From Mesorhizobium ciceri WSM4083 (GTDB lineage: Bacteria > Pseudomonadota > Alphaproteobacteria > Rhizobiales > Rhizobiaceae): a stretch of 64,000 bases of DNA. The stretch is from contig NZ_JAFG01000010.1 in assembly GCF_000519305.1 (NCBI RefSeq), forward strand, positions 1 through 64,000, in the 5' to 3' direction. The stretch's first letter is position 1, and each line of letters opens with the position of its first letter. This document shows, piece by piece, positions 14,117 to 21,984 of the stretch. A program made the translations under genes and the position numbers. The notes below the pieces were generated by a model. The model was not told where the DNA came from, made no database searches, and was given only the letters and a program-made list of their open reading frames with translations.

Positions 14117-15118
14117 ATGCATGCGGGATCCCTGGATAAGAAGCCTTCGGACAGGCAAGCCTCGATCGCTTCGGCGCTGAGGACGGTGGCAACCGAACAG
14201 GCTGGGGTTGCAGCCCTTGCCGAGGCCTTGGAGAATGGGCTGGCCGGGCCTTTCGCCCAGGCTGTCGAGATGATCTCGGGGATTGAAGGCCGGCTCATCG
14301 TCACCGGTGTCGGCAAAAGCGGCCATATCGGTTCGAAGATCGCGGCGACGCTGGCCTCGACCGGCACGCCGGCTTTCTTTGTCCATCCCGCCGAAGCCAA
14401 TCACGGCGATCTCGGCATGATCGCCAGGGACGACGCCATCATCGCCATGTCGTGGTCGGGCGAAAGCAAGGAACTGATGGGCATCGTCGCCTATTCCAGG
14501 CGCTTTTCCATTCCGTTGATCGCCATCACCGCCGGAGAGACATCGGCGCTTGCGCGGGCCGCCGACGTTGTGCTGCTGCTGCCCCGCACGCCGGAGGCCT
14601 GCCCGCACGGCCTGGCGCCAACGACATCGACGCTGCTGCAACTGGTGATGGGCGATGCGCTGGCGATCGCGCTGCTCGAAGCACGCGGTTTCACGCCGGA
14701 CCATTTCCGCACCTTTCACCCGGGCGGCCAGCTCGGCGCAAATCTGACGCAGATCCGCGAGATCATGCATGTCGGCGACAGGCTGCCGCTGGTGGTTGCG
14801 GGCACCGGCATGCAGGACGCGATCCTGGAACTGTCGCGCAAGGGATTTGGCTGCGTCGCGATCACCGACGCCGACGGGGCGCTGGTCGGCATCATCACCG
14901 ATGGTGACATCCGCCGTCACATCGGCAGCAATCTGCTGGCGATGACGGTGGATCAGGTGATGACAAAGGGCCCGAAGACCGCGACGCCGGACACGCTGGT
15001 GGCAACGGCGCTGCAGACGATCAACAATTCGGCCATCACCAGCCTGATGGTGGTGGAGGGCCGGAAACCAGTCGGCCTCATCCACCTGCACGACCTGCTG
15101 CGCATCGGCGCCGCCTGA
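14117..15118 (+). CDS. kdsD: D-arabinose-5-phosphate isomerase (KpsF/GutQ family)
   Basis: A 333-residue enzyme that converts ribulose-5-phosphate to arabinose-5-phosphate, the first step to KDO for LPS. The SIS domain holds VTGVGKSGHIGSKIAATLAS, HPAEANHGDLGM and SWSGESKE, followed by CPHGLAPTTST. Two CBS repeats fill the C-terminus (IMHVGDRLPLV... and VMTKGPKTATPD...), ending LIHLHDLLRIG as in E. coli KdsD. The ATG at 14117 gives a length and motif spacing close to E. coli KdsD (328 residues); an in-frame ATG at 14060 would add 19 residues. The gene stands alone between convergent neighbours. Confidence 0.93.
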   Translation: MHAGSLDKKPSDRQASIASALRTVATEQAGVAALAEALENGLAGPFAQAVEMISGIEGRLIVTGVGKSGHIGSKIAATLASTGTPAFFVHPAEANHGDLGMIARDDAIIAMSWSGESKELMGIVAYSRRFSIPLIAITAGETSALARAADVVLLLPRTPEACPHGLAPTTSTLLQLVMGDALAIALLEARGFTPDHFRTFHPGGQLGANLTQIREIMHVGDRLPLVVAGTGMQDAILELSRKGFGCVAITDADGALVGIITDGDIRRHIGSNLLAMTVDQVMTKGPKTATPDTLVATALQTINNSAITSLMVVEGRKPVGLIHLHDLLRIGAA

Positions 15119-15122
15119 ACGT

Positions 15123-15587
15123 TCAGACCGCCTCGACTGTCAGTTCCAGATCCGTATCGGCTGCACCCGTCACGCGCACTTGCGTGCCGGCCGGCAGATC
15201 AGGGCCGGAGACACGCCACAGCGTGTCGCCGAGCTTGATGCGGCCGCGCCCGTCGCGGATCGGTTCGGCAAGTGTCGCCATCCTGCCGACCATTTGCGCG
15301 CCGCGCCGGTTGAGCAGCGGCTGGTCGGTCGGGTCGTTGCGGCTGCCGACCAGCTTCTTGCCGACATAGGCCGAGACCAGCGACAGCGCCAGGAAGGCGA
15401 GGACCTGGACCTGCCAGGTCCAGAAGCCGGCGTCCCAGATCAGCAGCGACACAGCGCCGATGATCAGCGCGGCGATGCCGATCCACAGCATGAAGATACC
15501 CGGCGCGATGATTTCCATCACCAGCAGGACGAAACCGAGAACCATCCAGTTCCACGGGCCGAGTTCGGAAACGATGCGGTCGATCAT
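15123..15587 (-). CDS. NfeD family membrane protein
   Basis: A 154-residue protein with three closely spaced hydrophobic helices (about 14-32, 35-50 and 58-75). A C-terminal OB-fold NfeD domain follows (about 90-154, GRMATLAEPIRDGRGRIKLGDTLW). Short NfeD proteins of this kind partner with SPFH (stomatin/paraslipin) proteins in membrane microdomains. The SPFH gene lies 11 bp upstream on the same strand, so the two are very likely one operon. There is no N-terminal ClpP-like serine protease domain, as expected for the short form. Confidence 0.88.
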   Translation of the reverse strand: MIDRIVSELGPWNWMVLGFVLLVMEIIAPGIFMLWIGIAALIIGAVSLLIWDAGFWTWQVQVLAFLALSLVSAYVGKKLVGSRNDPTDQPLLNRRGAQMVGRMATLAEPIRDGRGRIKLGDTLWRVSGPDLPAGTQVRVTGAADTDLELTVEAV

Positions 15588-15598
15588 TGGTTTCGACC

Positions 15599-16549
15599 TC
15601 AGTTGTCGGTTGGGCGAACGACCGGCGGGCGCGCGGTCTGCCTCTGCGAGCCGGTCGTGCCTTCGCTGCGGAAGACTTCCTTGGCGATCTCGCCGATGCC
15701 GCCGAGCGAGCCGATCAGCGACGACGCCTCGAAGGGCATCAGCACGATCTTGCTGTTGGTCGCCGTGCCGATCCTGCCAAGCGCTTCAGTGTATTTCAGC
15801 GCCACGAAGTAGTTCAGCGCCTGCACATCGCCTTTGGAGATCGCTTCCGACACCACCTGGGTGGCGCGGGCTTCCGCCTCGGCCGAGCGCTCGCGCGCCT
15901 CGGCATCGCGGAAGGCGGCTTCCTTGCGGCCTTCGGCCTCGAGGATCTGCGACTGCTTGAGACCTTCGGCGGCAAGGATCTGGGCGCGCTTGTTGCGTTC
16001 CGCGGTCATCTGCCGGCCCATCGATTCGATAAGGTTGGCCGGCGGGTTGATGTCCTTGATTTCGACGCGGGTGATCTTGATGCCCCATGGATGGGCTGCT
16101 TCATCGACGACGCGCAGCAGGCGCTCGTTGATGGCGTCGCGGTTCGACAGGAGTTCGTCGAGGTCCATCGAGCCCATGACGGTACGGATGTTGGTCATCG
16201 TCAGATTGAGGATGGCGTTCTGCAGGCCGGAAACCTGGTAGGCGGCCTGCGCCGCGTTGAGGATCTGGAAAAAGGCGATGCCGTCGACACCGACAATGGC
16301 GTTGTCGCGGGTGATGATTTCCTGGCTCGGAACGTCGAGCACCTGCTCCATCATGTTCATCTTGGCGCCGATGCGGTCGATGAACGGGTAAATGAAATTG
16401 AGCCCCGGGCTCAGTGTCTTGGTGTAACGGCCAAAGCGCTCCACCGTATAGTTGTAACCTTGCGGGATTGTCCTGATGCCTTTGATCAGCAGCACCAATA
16501 CCAGAAGGGCAAGTGCACCAACCGCAATATCGAAACCACTGAAATTCAT
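15599..16549 (-). CDS. SPFH/Band 7 (paraslipin, QmcA-like) membrane protein
   Basis: A 316-residue stomatin-family protein. One N-terminal membrane helix (about 6-24) leads into a Band 7 domain starting IPQGYNYTVERFGRYTKTLSPG, then a charged Ala/Glu-rich coiled coil (about 195-240, with AEGRKEAAFRDAEARERSAE). The family forms large oligomers in membranes and is linked to quality control by FtsH-like proteases. Start is the ATG at 16549, preceded by GAGGGAGAG; ten upstream in-frame residues are poorly supported. It is followed by the nfeD partner. Confidence 0.9.
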   Translation of the reverse strand: MNFSGFDIAVGALALLVLVLLIKGIRTIPQGYNYTVERFGRYTKTLSPGLNFIYPFIDRIGAKMNMMEQVLDVPSQEIITRDNAIVGVDGIAFFQILNAAQAAYQVSGLQNAILNLTMTNIRTVMGSMDLDELLSNRDAINERLLRVVDEAAHPWGIKITRVEIKDINPPANLIESMGRQMTAERNKRAQILAAEGLKQSQILEAEGRKEAAFRDAEARERSAEAEARATQVVSEAISKGDVQALNYFVALKYTEALGRIGTATNSKIVLMPFEASSLIGSLGGIGEIAKEVFRSEGTTGSQRQTARPPVVRPTDN

Positions 16550-16670
16550 TTGGCTCTCCCTCAGACGAAGGCCGCTCAAGCCATTCTCGCGCAGCCGACT
16601 TCACCAAAGACTTAAGTGTGTTTCAGATGCGTTACAATCAGGTGATGATGGATTGTTTATAGGTTTGCAC

Positions 16671-17882
16671 TCAGCGGTTGAAGGCAAACAGCCTTGCATC
16701 CGTGTCATCCAGCCCGTTGATCGAAGCCGGGATAATCTCGGAAGCGATCTGCGAGAAGGTGATGCCGTTGCCGCCATAGCCCATCACCGCATGGATGCGA
16801 GGGTGGCGGGGAATGGCGCCGATATAGGGCAGGCCGGTGGTCGTGGTGCCGAAAGAACCGGTCCAGGCAAATTCAGGCCTGGTGTCGAGATGCGGAAATA
16901 TCAGGGCGAGCTTCTCGGCGATGCGTGTGCTCTTGTCGGCGATCAGATCGTCGCGCCGCGCTTCGTCGACAAAATCCTCGTCCTCGCCGCCGCAGACGAC
17001 CCGGCCGTCGACGGTCGCCCTGGCATAGAGGTAGGGGTCCGACGCCTCCCAGATGAATGCAGCGTGTGGCCAGATCTTTCGCGATTGCGGGCGTGTCGCG
17101 ATCGCCCATGTCGAGATGATCCGGTGGGCCGTCGCCGGCACGATGTCGACCAGTTCGTAGCCGGTGGCCAGAACAACATGTCGTGCGGTTATGGTCGGGC
17201 CATCCCTGGTCGCGACGACAACAGCTTCGGCGCTGTCCTCGATCACTGTCGCTTCGACGGGGGCGTAGAAGCGTGCCTTGCGCTCCAGGGATTTCAGCAG
17301 CAGCCCGGCCGTCAGCTTGCGCGGGTCGAGCGCGATGTTGCCATGGCTGAGAATGGCGCCTTCGCGGTCGATGTCGAATGTCTCCGCCAGCGGCGCCGGC
17401 GTGAGATAGGTCGCGGCGATGCCGGCTAGCCGACGCGCCTCGGCCTCGTCGCGCAGTTCCGACGGACCAAGCATCGTGCCGGCCAGATAGAGCGACGGCG
17501 TCCGGCTCAGGCCACAATTGATGCCGAGTTCGGCGATGCGTCCGGCGAGATTGGAAACGGCGAGCCGCGAGCGCCGCCAGGCCTGCTGCGCCGAGGCTCT
17601 GCCGACCATCTTCGAGAGCGTGGAGAGAGGCTGATCTATTTCGAATGCCACCAGTGCGGTGGTCGCGGCCGTCGAGCCCTTCAGTGGGCCGCGCCGGTCG
17701 ATGCAGATCACCCGATGGCCATCGGCCGTCAGCGCCTCGGCCATCATGGCGCCGCTGATGCCCATGCCGACGACCAGCACGTCGGTCTTGACGTCCCGGG
17801 TCAGGCTGTCCGTCGGCACCGCGGGCGCCCGATAGGCGGACCAGACGGGCCTGCCAGTTCTGAGGTCGAGTTTGCGGGGCAT
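16671..17882 (-). CDS. FAD-dependent amine/amino-acid oxidoreductase (DAO family)
   Basis: A 403-residue flavoprotein of the DAO superfamily. The FAD Rossmann motif VLVVGMGISGAMMAEAL lies at about 33-49, and RRGPLKGSTAATTALV is the usual following loop. Conserved C-terminal GYGGNGITFS closes the FAD domain. No membrane or signal segment is seen. The substrate cannot be told from the sequence; related genes act on secondary amines or glycine derivatives. Start is the ATG at 17882 with CGGAG upstream; the longer frame adds Arg-rich sequence read from a palindromic repeat. It lies downstream of hemH on the same strand, separated by 175 bp of repeats. Confidence 0.85.
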   Translation of the reverse strand: MPRKLDLRTGRPVWSAYRAPAVPTDSLTRDVKTDVLVVGMGISGAMMAEALTADGHRVICIDRRGPLKGSTAATTALVAFEIDQPLSTLSKMVGRASAQQAWRRSRLAVSNLAGRIAELGINCGLSRTPSLYLAGTMLGPSELRDEAEARRLAGIAATYLTPAPLAETFDIDREGAILSHGNIALDPRKLTAGLLLKSLERKARFYAPVEATVIEDSAEAVVVATRDGPTITARHVVLATGYELVDIVPATAHRIISTWAIATRPQSRKIWPHAAFIWEASDPYLYARATVDGRVVCGGEDEDFVDEARRDDLIADKSTRIAEKLALIFPHLDTRPEFAWTGSFGTTTTGLPYIGAIPRHPRIHAVMGYGGNGITFSQIASEIIPASINGLDDTDARLFAFNR

Positions 17883-17907
17883 CGAATTCTCCGGAGGGCG
17901 CGCCTTA

Positions 17908-18057
17908 ACGCTCCGGAGCGGGCGTTGTTCCGGTTCAGAGCGGCTCACCGCTTCACGGAAGCGGCGAGCCGCTCTGCCTCTTGTTTGAAGCAATCCCTAG
18001 GGAAAGTGCTACGCACTTTTCCCGGGAAAACCGTTTCACACTTTTCCTGGAATTGCT
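17908..18057. repeat. Compound palindromic intergenic repeat
   Basis: Two structured blocks. Block one (17937-17975) is AGAGCGGCTC ... GAGCCGCTCT with a second inner stem CCGCTTC-ACG-GAAGCGG, a near-perfect hairpin. Block two (about 17990-18056) pairs GCAATCCCTAGGGAAAGTG with CACTTTTCCTGGAATTGC around a centre containing GGGAAAACC. Palindromic units with GGAAAAGTG cores are common between genes in rhizobial genomes (RIME-like mosaic elements). It ends exactly at the hemH stop codon. There is no T run that would make it a classical terminator. Confidence 0.7.
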
Positions 18058-19122
18058 CTAGACCCAGCCGGACAGTTCGCGCCGCACCATCGCCTCGATC
18101 ACCGCCATGCCCTCAGTGCTGTCGTTGAGGCAAGGGATATGGGCGAAATTCTTGCCGCCGGCATGATGGAAGGTTTCGGCCGCCTCGCGGCCGATCTCGT
18201 CCAGCGTCTCGATGCAGTCGACGGAAAAGCCGGGATTGACGATGGCGATCGACTTGACGCCGTCCTGCGCGAGTTTCTCCACCGTCTTGTCGGTGTAGGG
18301 CTGCAGCCATTCCTGCGCGCCGAAGCGCGACTGGAAGGTGATGATCAGTTTCTTGTCATGCCAGCCAAGCCGTTCACGCAACAGCCGCGTCGTCTTCTGG
18401 CAGTGGCAATGGTAGGGATCGCCCTTCTCGAAATACGGTTTTGGAATGCCGTGATAGGAGGTGATGACCACCTCCGGTTCGAAGTCCAGCGTCGCCAGAT
18501 GCCGTTCGATCGAGCGCGCCAGCGCTTCGATGTAGACCGGTTCGTCATAGTAGGGCGGCACGCTGCGGACGGCCGGTGCGCGGCGCATTTTCATCAGCGC
18601 GCGAAACAGTTGGTCGTTGGCGGTTGCCGTGGTCGTCGCCGAATATTGCGGATAGAGCGGGAAGGTAAGGATGCGATCGCAACCCTGGTCGACCAGACGC
18701 TGGGCAATGCTGGCGGTTGAAGGGTTGCCATAGCGCATCGCCCAGTCGACGACGACATCAGGCAGGTCGCTCAGCGCTTCGGCCAGCTTTTCGGCCTGGG
18801 CGCGGGTATAGGTGCGCAGCGGCGACTCGTTCTTTTCCCGGTTCCAGATCCGTGCGTAGTTGGCGCCCGACTTCTTGGGCCGCGTGGTGAGCACAAGGCC
18901 ATAGAGGATCGGATACCAGATCGCCCGGTTGAGCTCGATGACGCGTGGATCGGACAGAAATTCACGCAGATACCGCCACATCGGCTTGAAATCGGTGCCA
19001 TCGGGCGTGCCGAGATTGACCAGCATGACGCCGATCTTGCCCGCCTTGACCGGCGGATGCCCAGCGGGCAACGGGCCGAGCGCCTTTGCGGCCTTGGGTT
19101 CGGCAGGGGTGGAAAGCGTCAT
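18058..19122 (-). CDS. hemH: Ferrochelatase
   Basis: A 354-residue enzyme that inserts Fe2+ into protoporphyrin IX to give protohaem. Family marks are VMLVNLGTPD near residue 32, FPLYPQYSATTTA, and the metal-site histidine in ITSYHGIP, followed by KGDPYHCHCQKT and the C-terminal VNPGFSVDCIETLDEI. Start is the ATG at 19122 with GGAGAACC upstream; the first 27 residues are an Ala/Pro-rich extension before the conserved domain. Length is normal for alphaproteobacteria. The TAG stop is formed by the end of a palindromic repeat. Confidence 0.95.
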   Translation of the reverse strand: MTLSTPAEPKAAKALGPLPAGHPPVKAGKIGVMLVNLGTPDGTDFKPMWRYLREFLSDPRVIELNRAIWYPILYGLVLTTRPKKSGANYARIWNREKNESPLRTYTRAQAEKLAEALSDLPDVVVDWAMRYGNPSTASIAQRLVDQGCDRILTFPLYPQYSATTTATANDQLFRALMKMRRAPAVRSVPPYYDEPVYIEALARSIERHLATLDFEPEVVITSYHGIPKPYFEKGDPYHCHCQKTTRLLRERLGWHDKKLIITFQSRFGAQEWLQPYTDKTVEKLAQDGVKSIAIVNPGFSVDCIETLDEIGREAAETFHHAGGKNFAHIPCLNDSTEGMAVIEAMVRRELSGWV

Positions 19123-19204
19123 AAGGGTTCTCCGGGAGACGCGAACCTAACCATCTTGCGCGCGCATTCAATGCAGCGTCTGGCCGCACCTTAGCTCGAA
19201 AACA

Positions 19205-19236
19205 GGACACCCGTCCGGTTTTCGGACGGGTGTCCT
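19205..19236 (-). terminator. Intrinsic terminator of the 5'-nucleotidase gene
   Basis: A perfect 13-bp stem GGACACCCGTCCG / CGGACGGGTGTCC with a short A/T loop. Read on the - strand it is followed by TGTTTTC, so it most likely ends transcription of the upstream minus-strand nucleotidase. Confidence 0.75.
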
Positions 19237-19257
19237 TCTTGAAAACGTGAAGCGGCC

Positions 19258-21330
19258 TTACTTCGCCGGAATAGTCAGCGTGGTGCCGAGCTTGAGCTGG
19301 TGGGGCCTTTGAGCCTTGTTGGCCTCATAGATCAGTTTCCACTTCGTCGCGTCGCCATAAGCTTTCTTTGCCAGGTCCCAATAAGTGTCGCCGGCAACGA
19401 TGACATGGCTGGCCTCGGTCGGCGCGGCCTCAGCAGGCTTTGCCGGCTCGGCGGCGGGAGCCGGTGCCGCTGGGGCGGGGGCTGCTTCAGCCGGTTTTGT
19501 CGCCTCTGCCGGTGGCGCCGGCGGGGGTGGCGCTCCTTCCGTCGATATGGCCGGGGGCGTGTTGGCGATGTCGCCCGAGTTGGCCGGCAATTCGGGCATT
19601 GCCGGTGCCGCATCGGCAGGCTTGGCGGCTTCAGCCGGTGCAGGCGCCGGCGTGGCCGGCGCTGCTTCGGCTGGCTTTGCCGGCTCAGCAGCCGGGGCCG
19701 CAGGCGCCGCGGCGACGGTCGCGGCTATTTCGGTGATGCGGCCGTCGAGCTTCGGCGTGTAGGGCCGGTGGGCGCCGAGATAGTCGGCAACCACCTGTTC
19801 GAGGCCGGGGCCGTAATCGTAGGCATTCTTGGCCTTGTCGGCGAAGACCTTGTAGCCGTCGCCGCCCTGGCGGACATAGTTGTTGGTGGCGACCAGATAG
19901 TCCTTGTCCGGCTTGATCGGCGTCCAGGCGCCGCCCTCCATGACCTCCACCGATTTGACGCGGCCGGCATTGGGCGCGACGGATTTGTCGAAGGAATATT
20001 TCAGGCCGGCGACCTGCGGGAAGCGCCCGGCGCCGTCCTCGACCTGGCTGAGGCCGCCCTCGAGGCCGGCCACCAGATCCTTGCCCGAAATCTGGAACGT
20101 CGCCAGCGTGTTCTGGAACGGCAGCACGGTCAGCACCTCGCCCATGGTGACGGTGCCCTTGTCGATCGAGGCGCGCAGGCCGCCGCCATTGGAGATGACG
20201 ATCTCGACGCCCTGTCCCTTGACGCGGTCGAGGATGGCGTCGGAGACGAGATTGCCCATCGCGCATTCGCGGGTGCGGCAGCTCTCGCGACTGCCGTCGA
20301 TGACGTCGGTGGTTTCCGCCACTTCCTTGTTCTTCAACGCCTCGATCGGCGCCCCAAGCTCCTTGATGCGGGCGAGCACGGCCGGGTCGGGGGTGATCGA
20401 CTTGTCGAGATAGATCGGGTCGCCGCTGGCCGATTTGACGACGCCATTGTCGTCGAACACCACCTTGAACTCGCCGAGATATTTCGAGTAGGACGCCGCC
20501 TGCACCACCGGCACCTTGTAGCCGTCCGGGTTGTCGACCATCGTCGGATAGGGGCCTTCCGCCTTGGGGTCGGTGTTCGACAGCAGCGAATGGCTGTGGC
20601 CGCCGACGACGACATCGATGCCCGGGATCTTGGCAATGACGTCGCGCTCGCGCCTGTAGCCGATATGGGTCACGGCGATGATCTTGTTGACGCCTTCGCC
20701 CTTGAGCTTCTCGACTTCGGCGGTGATCGACTTGACGTCATCCTCTATTGCGACGTTGGGTCCGGGGGAAGCGAGGTCCGGCGTGTCGTTGGTGATCGCG
20801 CCGATGATGCCGATCTTCTGGCCGCCGACCTCGACGACAACAGATGGCTTGACTCGGTCGCCGAGCTTGGATTGCGCGTTGGCCTTCACATTGGCGCCGA
20901 GCACCGGGAACTTGATCATGTCGAGGAACGGCGCCAGGGCCGCCTCGCCATCGTCGAATTCATGGTTGCCGAGCGCCATGGCATCGAACTTCATGTCGTT
21001 GAGGAATTCGCCTTCGACCTTGCCCTTATAGGTCGTGTAGAACAGCGAGCCCTGGAAATTGTCGCCGGCGCTGAGCAGCAGCACGTTCTGGCCTTCCAGC
21101 TTCTTGCGTTCCTGGGCGATCGCGGTGATCAGCCGGCCCGCGCCGCCGATGCACTCGCCCTTGGTTTCCTCGTCCGCCGAGCAGGTCGATTCATATTTGT
21201 TGTTGCCTTCGATGCGGCTGTGCCAGTCGTTGATATGCAGGATGTTCAGCGTGTAGTCGGCAAAGGACGCGCCGACCGACAGGCCGAGGGCTGAGGCTGA
21301 CAGGGCTGCAATGGCGGCAAGCTTCTTCAT
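19258..21330 (-). CDS. 5'-nucleotidase/UshA-type metallophosphoesterase with C-terminal LysM
   Basis: A 690-residue exported enzyme. Signal peptide (1-24, ending SFA), then a metallophosphatase domain with LHINDWHSRIE, GDNFQGS, GNHEFDDG and GGHSHSLL as di-metal ligands. The 5'-nucleotidase C-terminal domain follows (SNGGGLRASIDKG, ATNNYVRQGGDGY). From about 535 to 635 comes a Pro/Ala-rich linker with repeated PAAEPAKPAEAAP units, and the last 50 residues are a LysM domain (IVAGDTYWDLAKKAYGDATKW). The enzyme hydrolyses nucleotides or UDP-sugars in the periplasm; the LysM would tether it to peptidoglycan. Fusion of UshA-type enzyme and LysM is less common than either alone. Confidence 0.9.
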   Translation of the reverse strand: MKKLAAIAALSASALGLSVGASFADYTLNILHINDWHSRIEGNNKYESTCSADEETKGECIGGAGRLITAIAQERKKLEGQNVLLLSAGDNFQGSLFYTTYKGKVEGEFLNDMKFDAMALGNHEFDDGEAALAPFLDMIKFPVLGANVKANAQSKLGDRVKPSVVVEVGGQKIGIIGAITNDTPDLASPGPNVAIEDDVKSITAEVEKLKGEGVNKIIAVTHIGYRRERDVIAKIPGIDVVVGGHSHSLLSNTDPKAEGPYPTMVDNPDGYKVPVVQAASYSKYLGEFKVVFDDNGVVKSASGDPIYLDKSITPDPAVLARIKELGAPIEALKNKEVAETTDVIDGSRESCRTRECAMGNLVSDAILDRVKGQGVEIVISNGGGLRASIDKGTVTMGEVLTVLPFQNTLATFQISGKDLVAGLEGGLSQVEDGAGRFPQVAGLKYSFDKSVAPNAGRVKSVEVMEGGAWTPIKPDKDYLVATNNYVRQGGDGYKVFADKAKNAYDYGPGLEQVVADYLGAHRPYTPKLDGRITEIAATVAAAPAAPAAEPAKPAEAAPATPAPAPAEAAKPADAAPAMPELPANSGDIANTPPAISTEGAPPPPAPPAEATKPAEAAPAPAAPAPAAEPAKPAEAAPTEASHVIVAGDTYWDLAKKAYGDATKWKLIYEANKAQRPHQLKLGTTLTIPAK

Positions 21331-21462
21331 CTTCGTCTCCCGGAAAGCTGGTCAGAGGTCGTTAGCGCTCTTGTTTGACTGGAACATTACAGCCGGCGCT
21401 TTGGCCATGTTCCCATCGCGTTCCCGATGACGCAAGCGGAATCCGGGACCCTTTGCCGGCAC

Positions 21463-21496
21463 TAAAAAGGACGGCGGCCAACCGGCCGCCGTCCTT
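21463..21496 (-). terminator. Intrinsic terminator after the Omp10-like gene
   Basis: A 13-bp perfect stem AAGGACGGCGGCC / GGCCGCCGTCCTT with a four-base loop. On the - strand it is followed by a short T run (TTTTTAG), placing it 22 bp after the lipoprotein stop codon. Confidence 0.8.
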
Positions 21497-21518
21497 GGAA
21501 AACGAATGGGTCGTGGGT

Positions 21519-21899
21519 TCAGACGCGCCTTGTCAGCACGAAATTCTGACCGCTGGAACTGGTGCAGTTGAGCTGGCTTGTCGATACCATCAGGCAGTTG
21601 AAGCTGACCGCGGTCTGGCGGATCAGCGAGGTGCCGTTGATCTGCACCGATGTGGCGCCGGTCATCGTGTAGCTGCCGTCGGCAAGCTTCTGGCCGGTGT
21701 CGGTGGCGACCGTCGTGAAGGTACCGCCGGCGAAGGTCGACAGGCCGGTGCCCTTGGCGTCGATCCAGGAGCCCTCGACGCCTTTCGGCGCCGCCGCCAT
21801 CGGCGGCTCATCGGGACCGCTGGTCGCACAAGCAGCAAGCCCGGCCAAGGCTGCCGCCGCTACGCTCATCGAAAGAACTTTGCGCGCAATGTTGTTCAT
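21519..21899 (-). CDS. omp10: Omp10-like outer-membrane lipoprotein
   Basis: A 126-residue lipoprotein with a lipobox LAAC placing the lipidated cysteine at residue 24. The mature part contains GVEGSWIDAKG, ADGSYT and the C-terminal NCLMVSTSQLNCTSSSGQNF plus LTRR, which closely follow the pattern of Brucella Omp10 (IEGSWVD, SPTQLNCTSS, FSLTRR) from memory. Two cysteines in the mature domain may form a disulfide. Such proteins sit in the outer membrane of Rhizobiales; the molecular role is unclear. Monocistronic, with its own terminator downstream. Confidence 0.8.
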   Translation of the reverse strand: MNNIARKVLSMSVAAAALAGLAACATSGPDEPPMAAAPKGVEGSWIDAKGTGLSTFAGGTFTTVATDTGQKLADGSYTMTGATSVQINGTSLIRQTAVSFNCLMVSTSQLNCTSSSGQNFVLTRRV

Positions 21900-21984
21900 G
21901 TGAAAATCCTCTCCTCAGTCCGCATCCCTTCAATCGCCCGATTTCCGGGCGATTGCAAGGCGGTGAGGCAGGTAGGCGGTGCTG

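Noticed and set aside
15587..16615. 342-codon + strand frame antisense to the SPFH gene
   Set aside because: The SPFH gene on the other strand has clear family motifs, a ribosome site and an nfeD partner.
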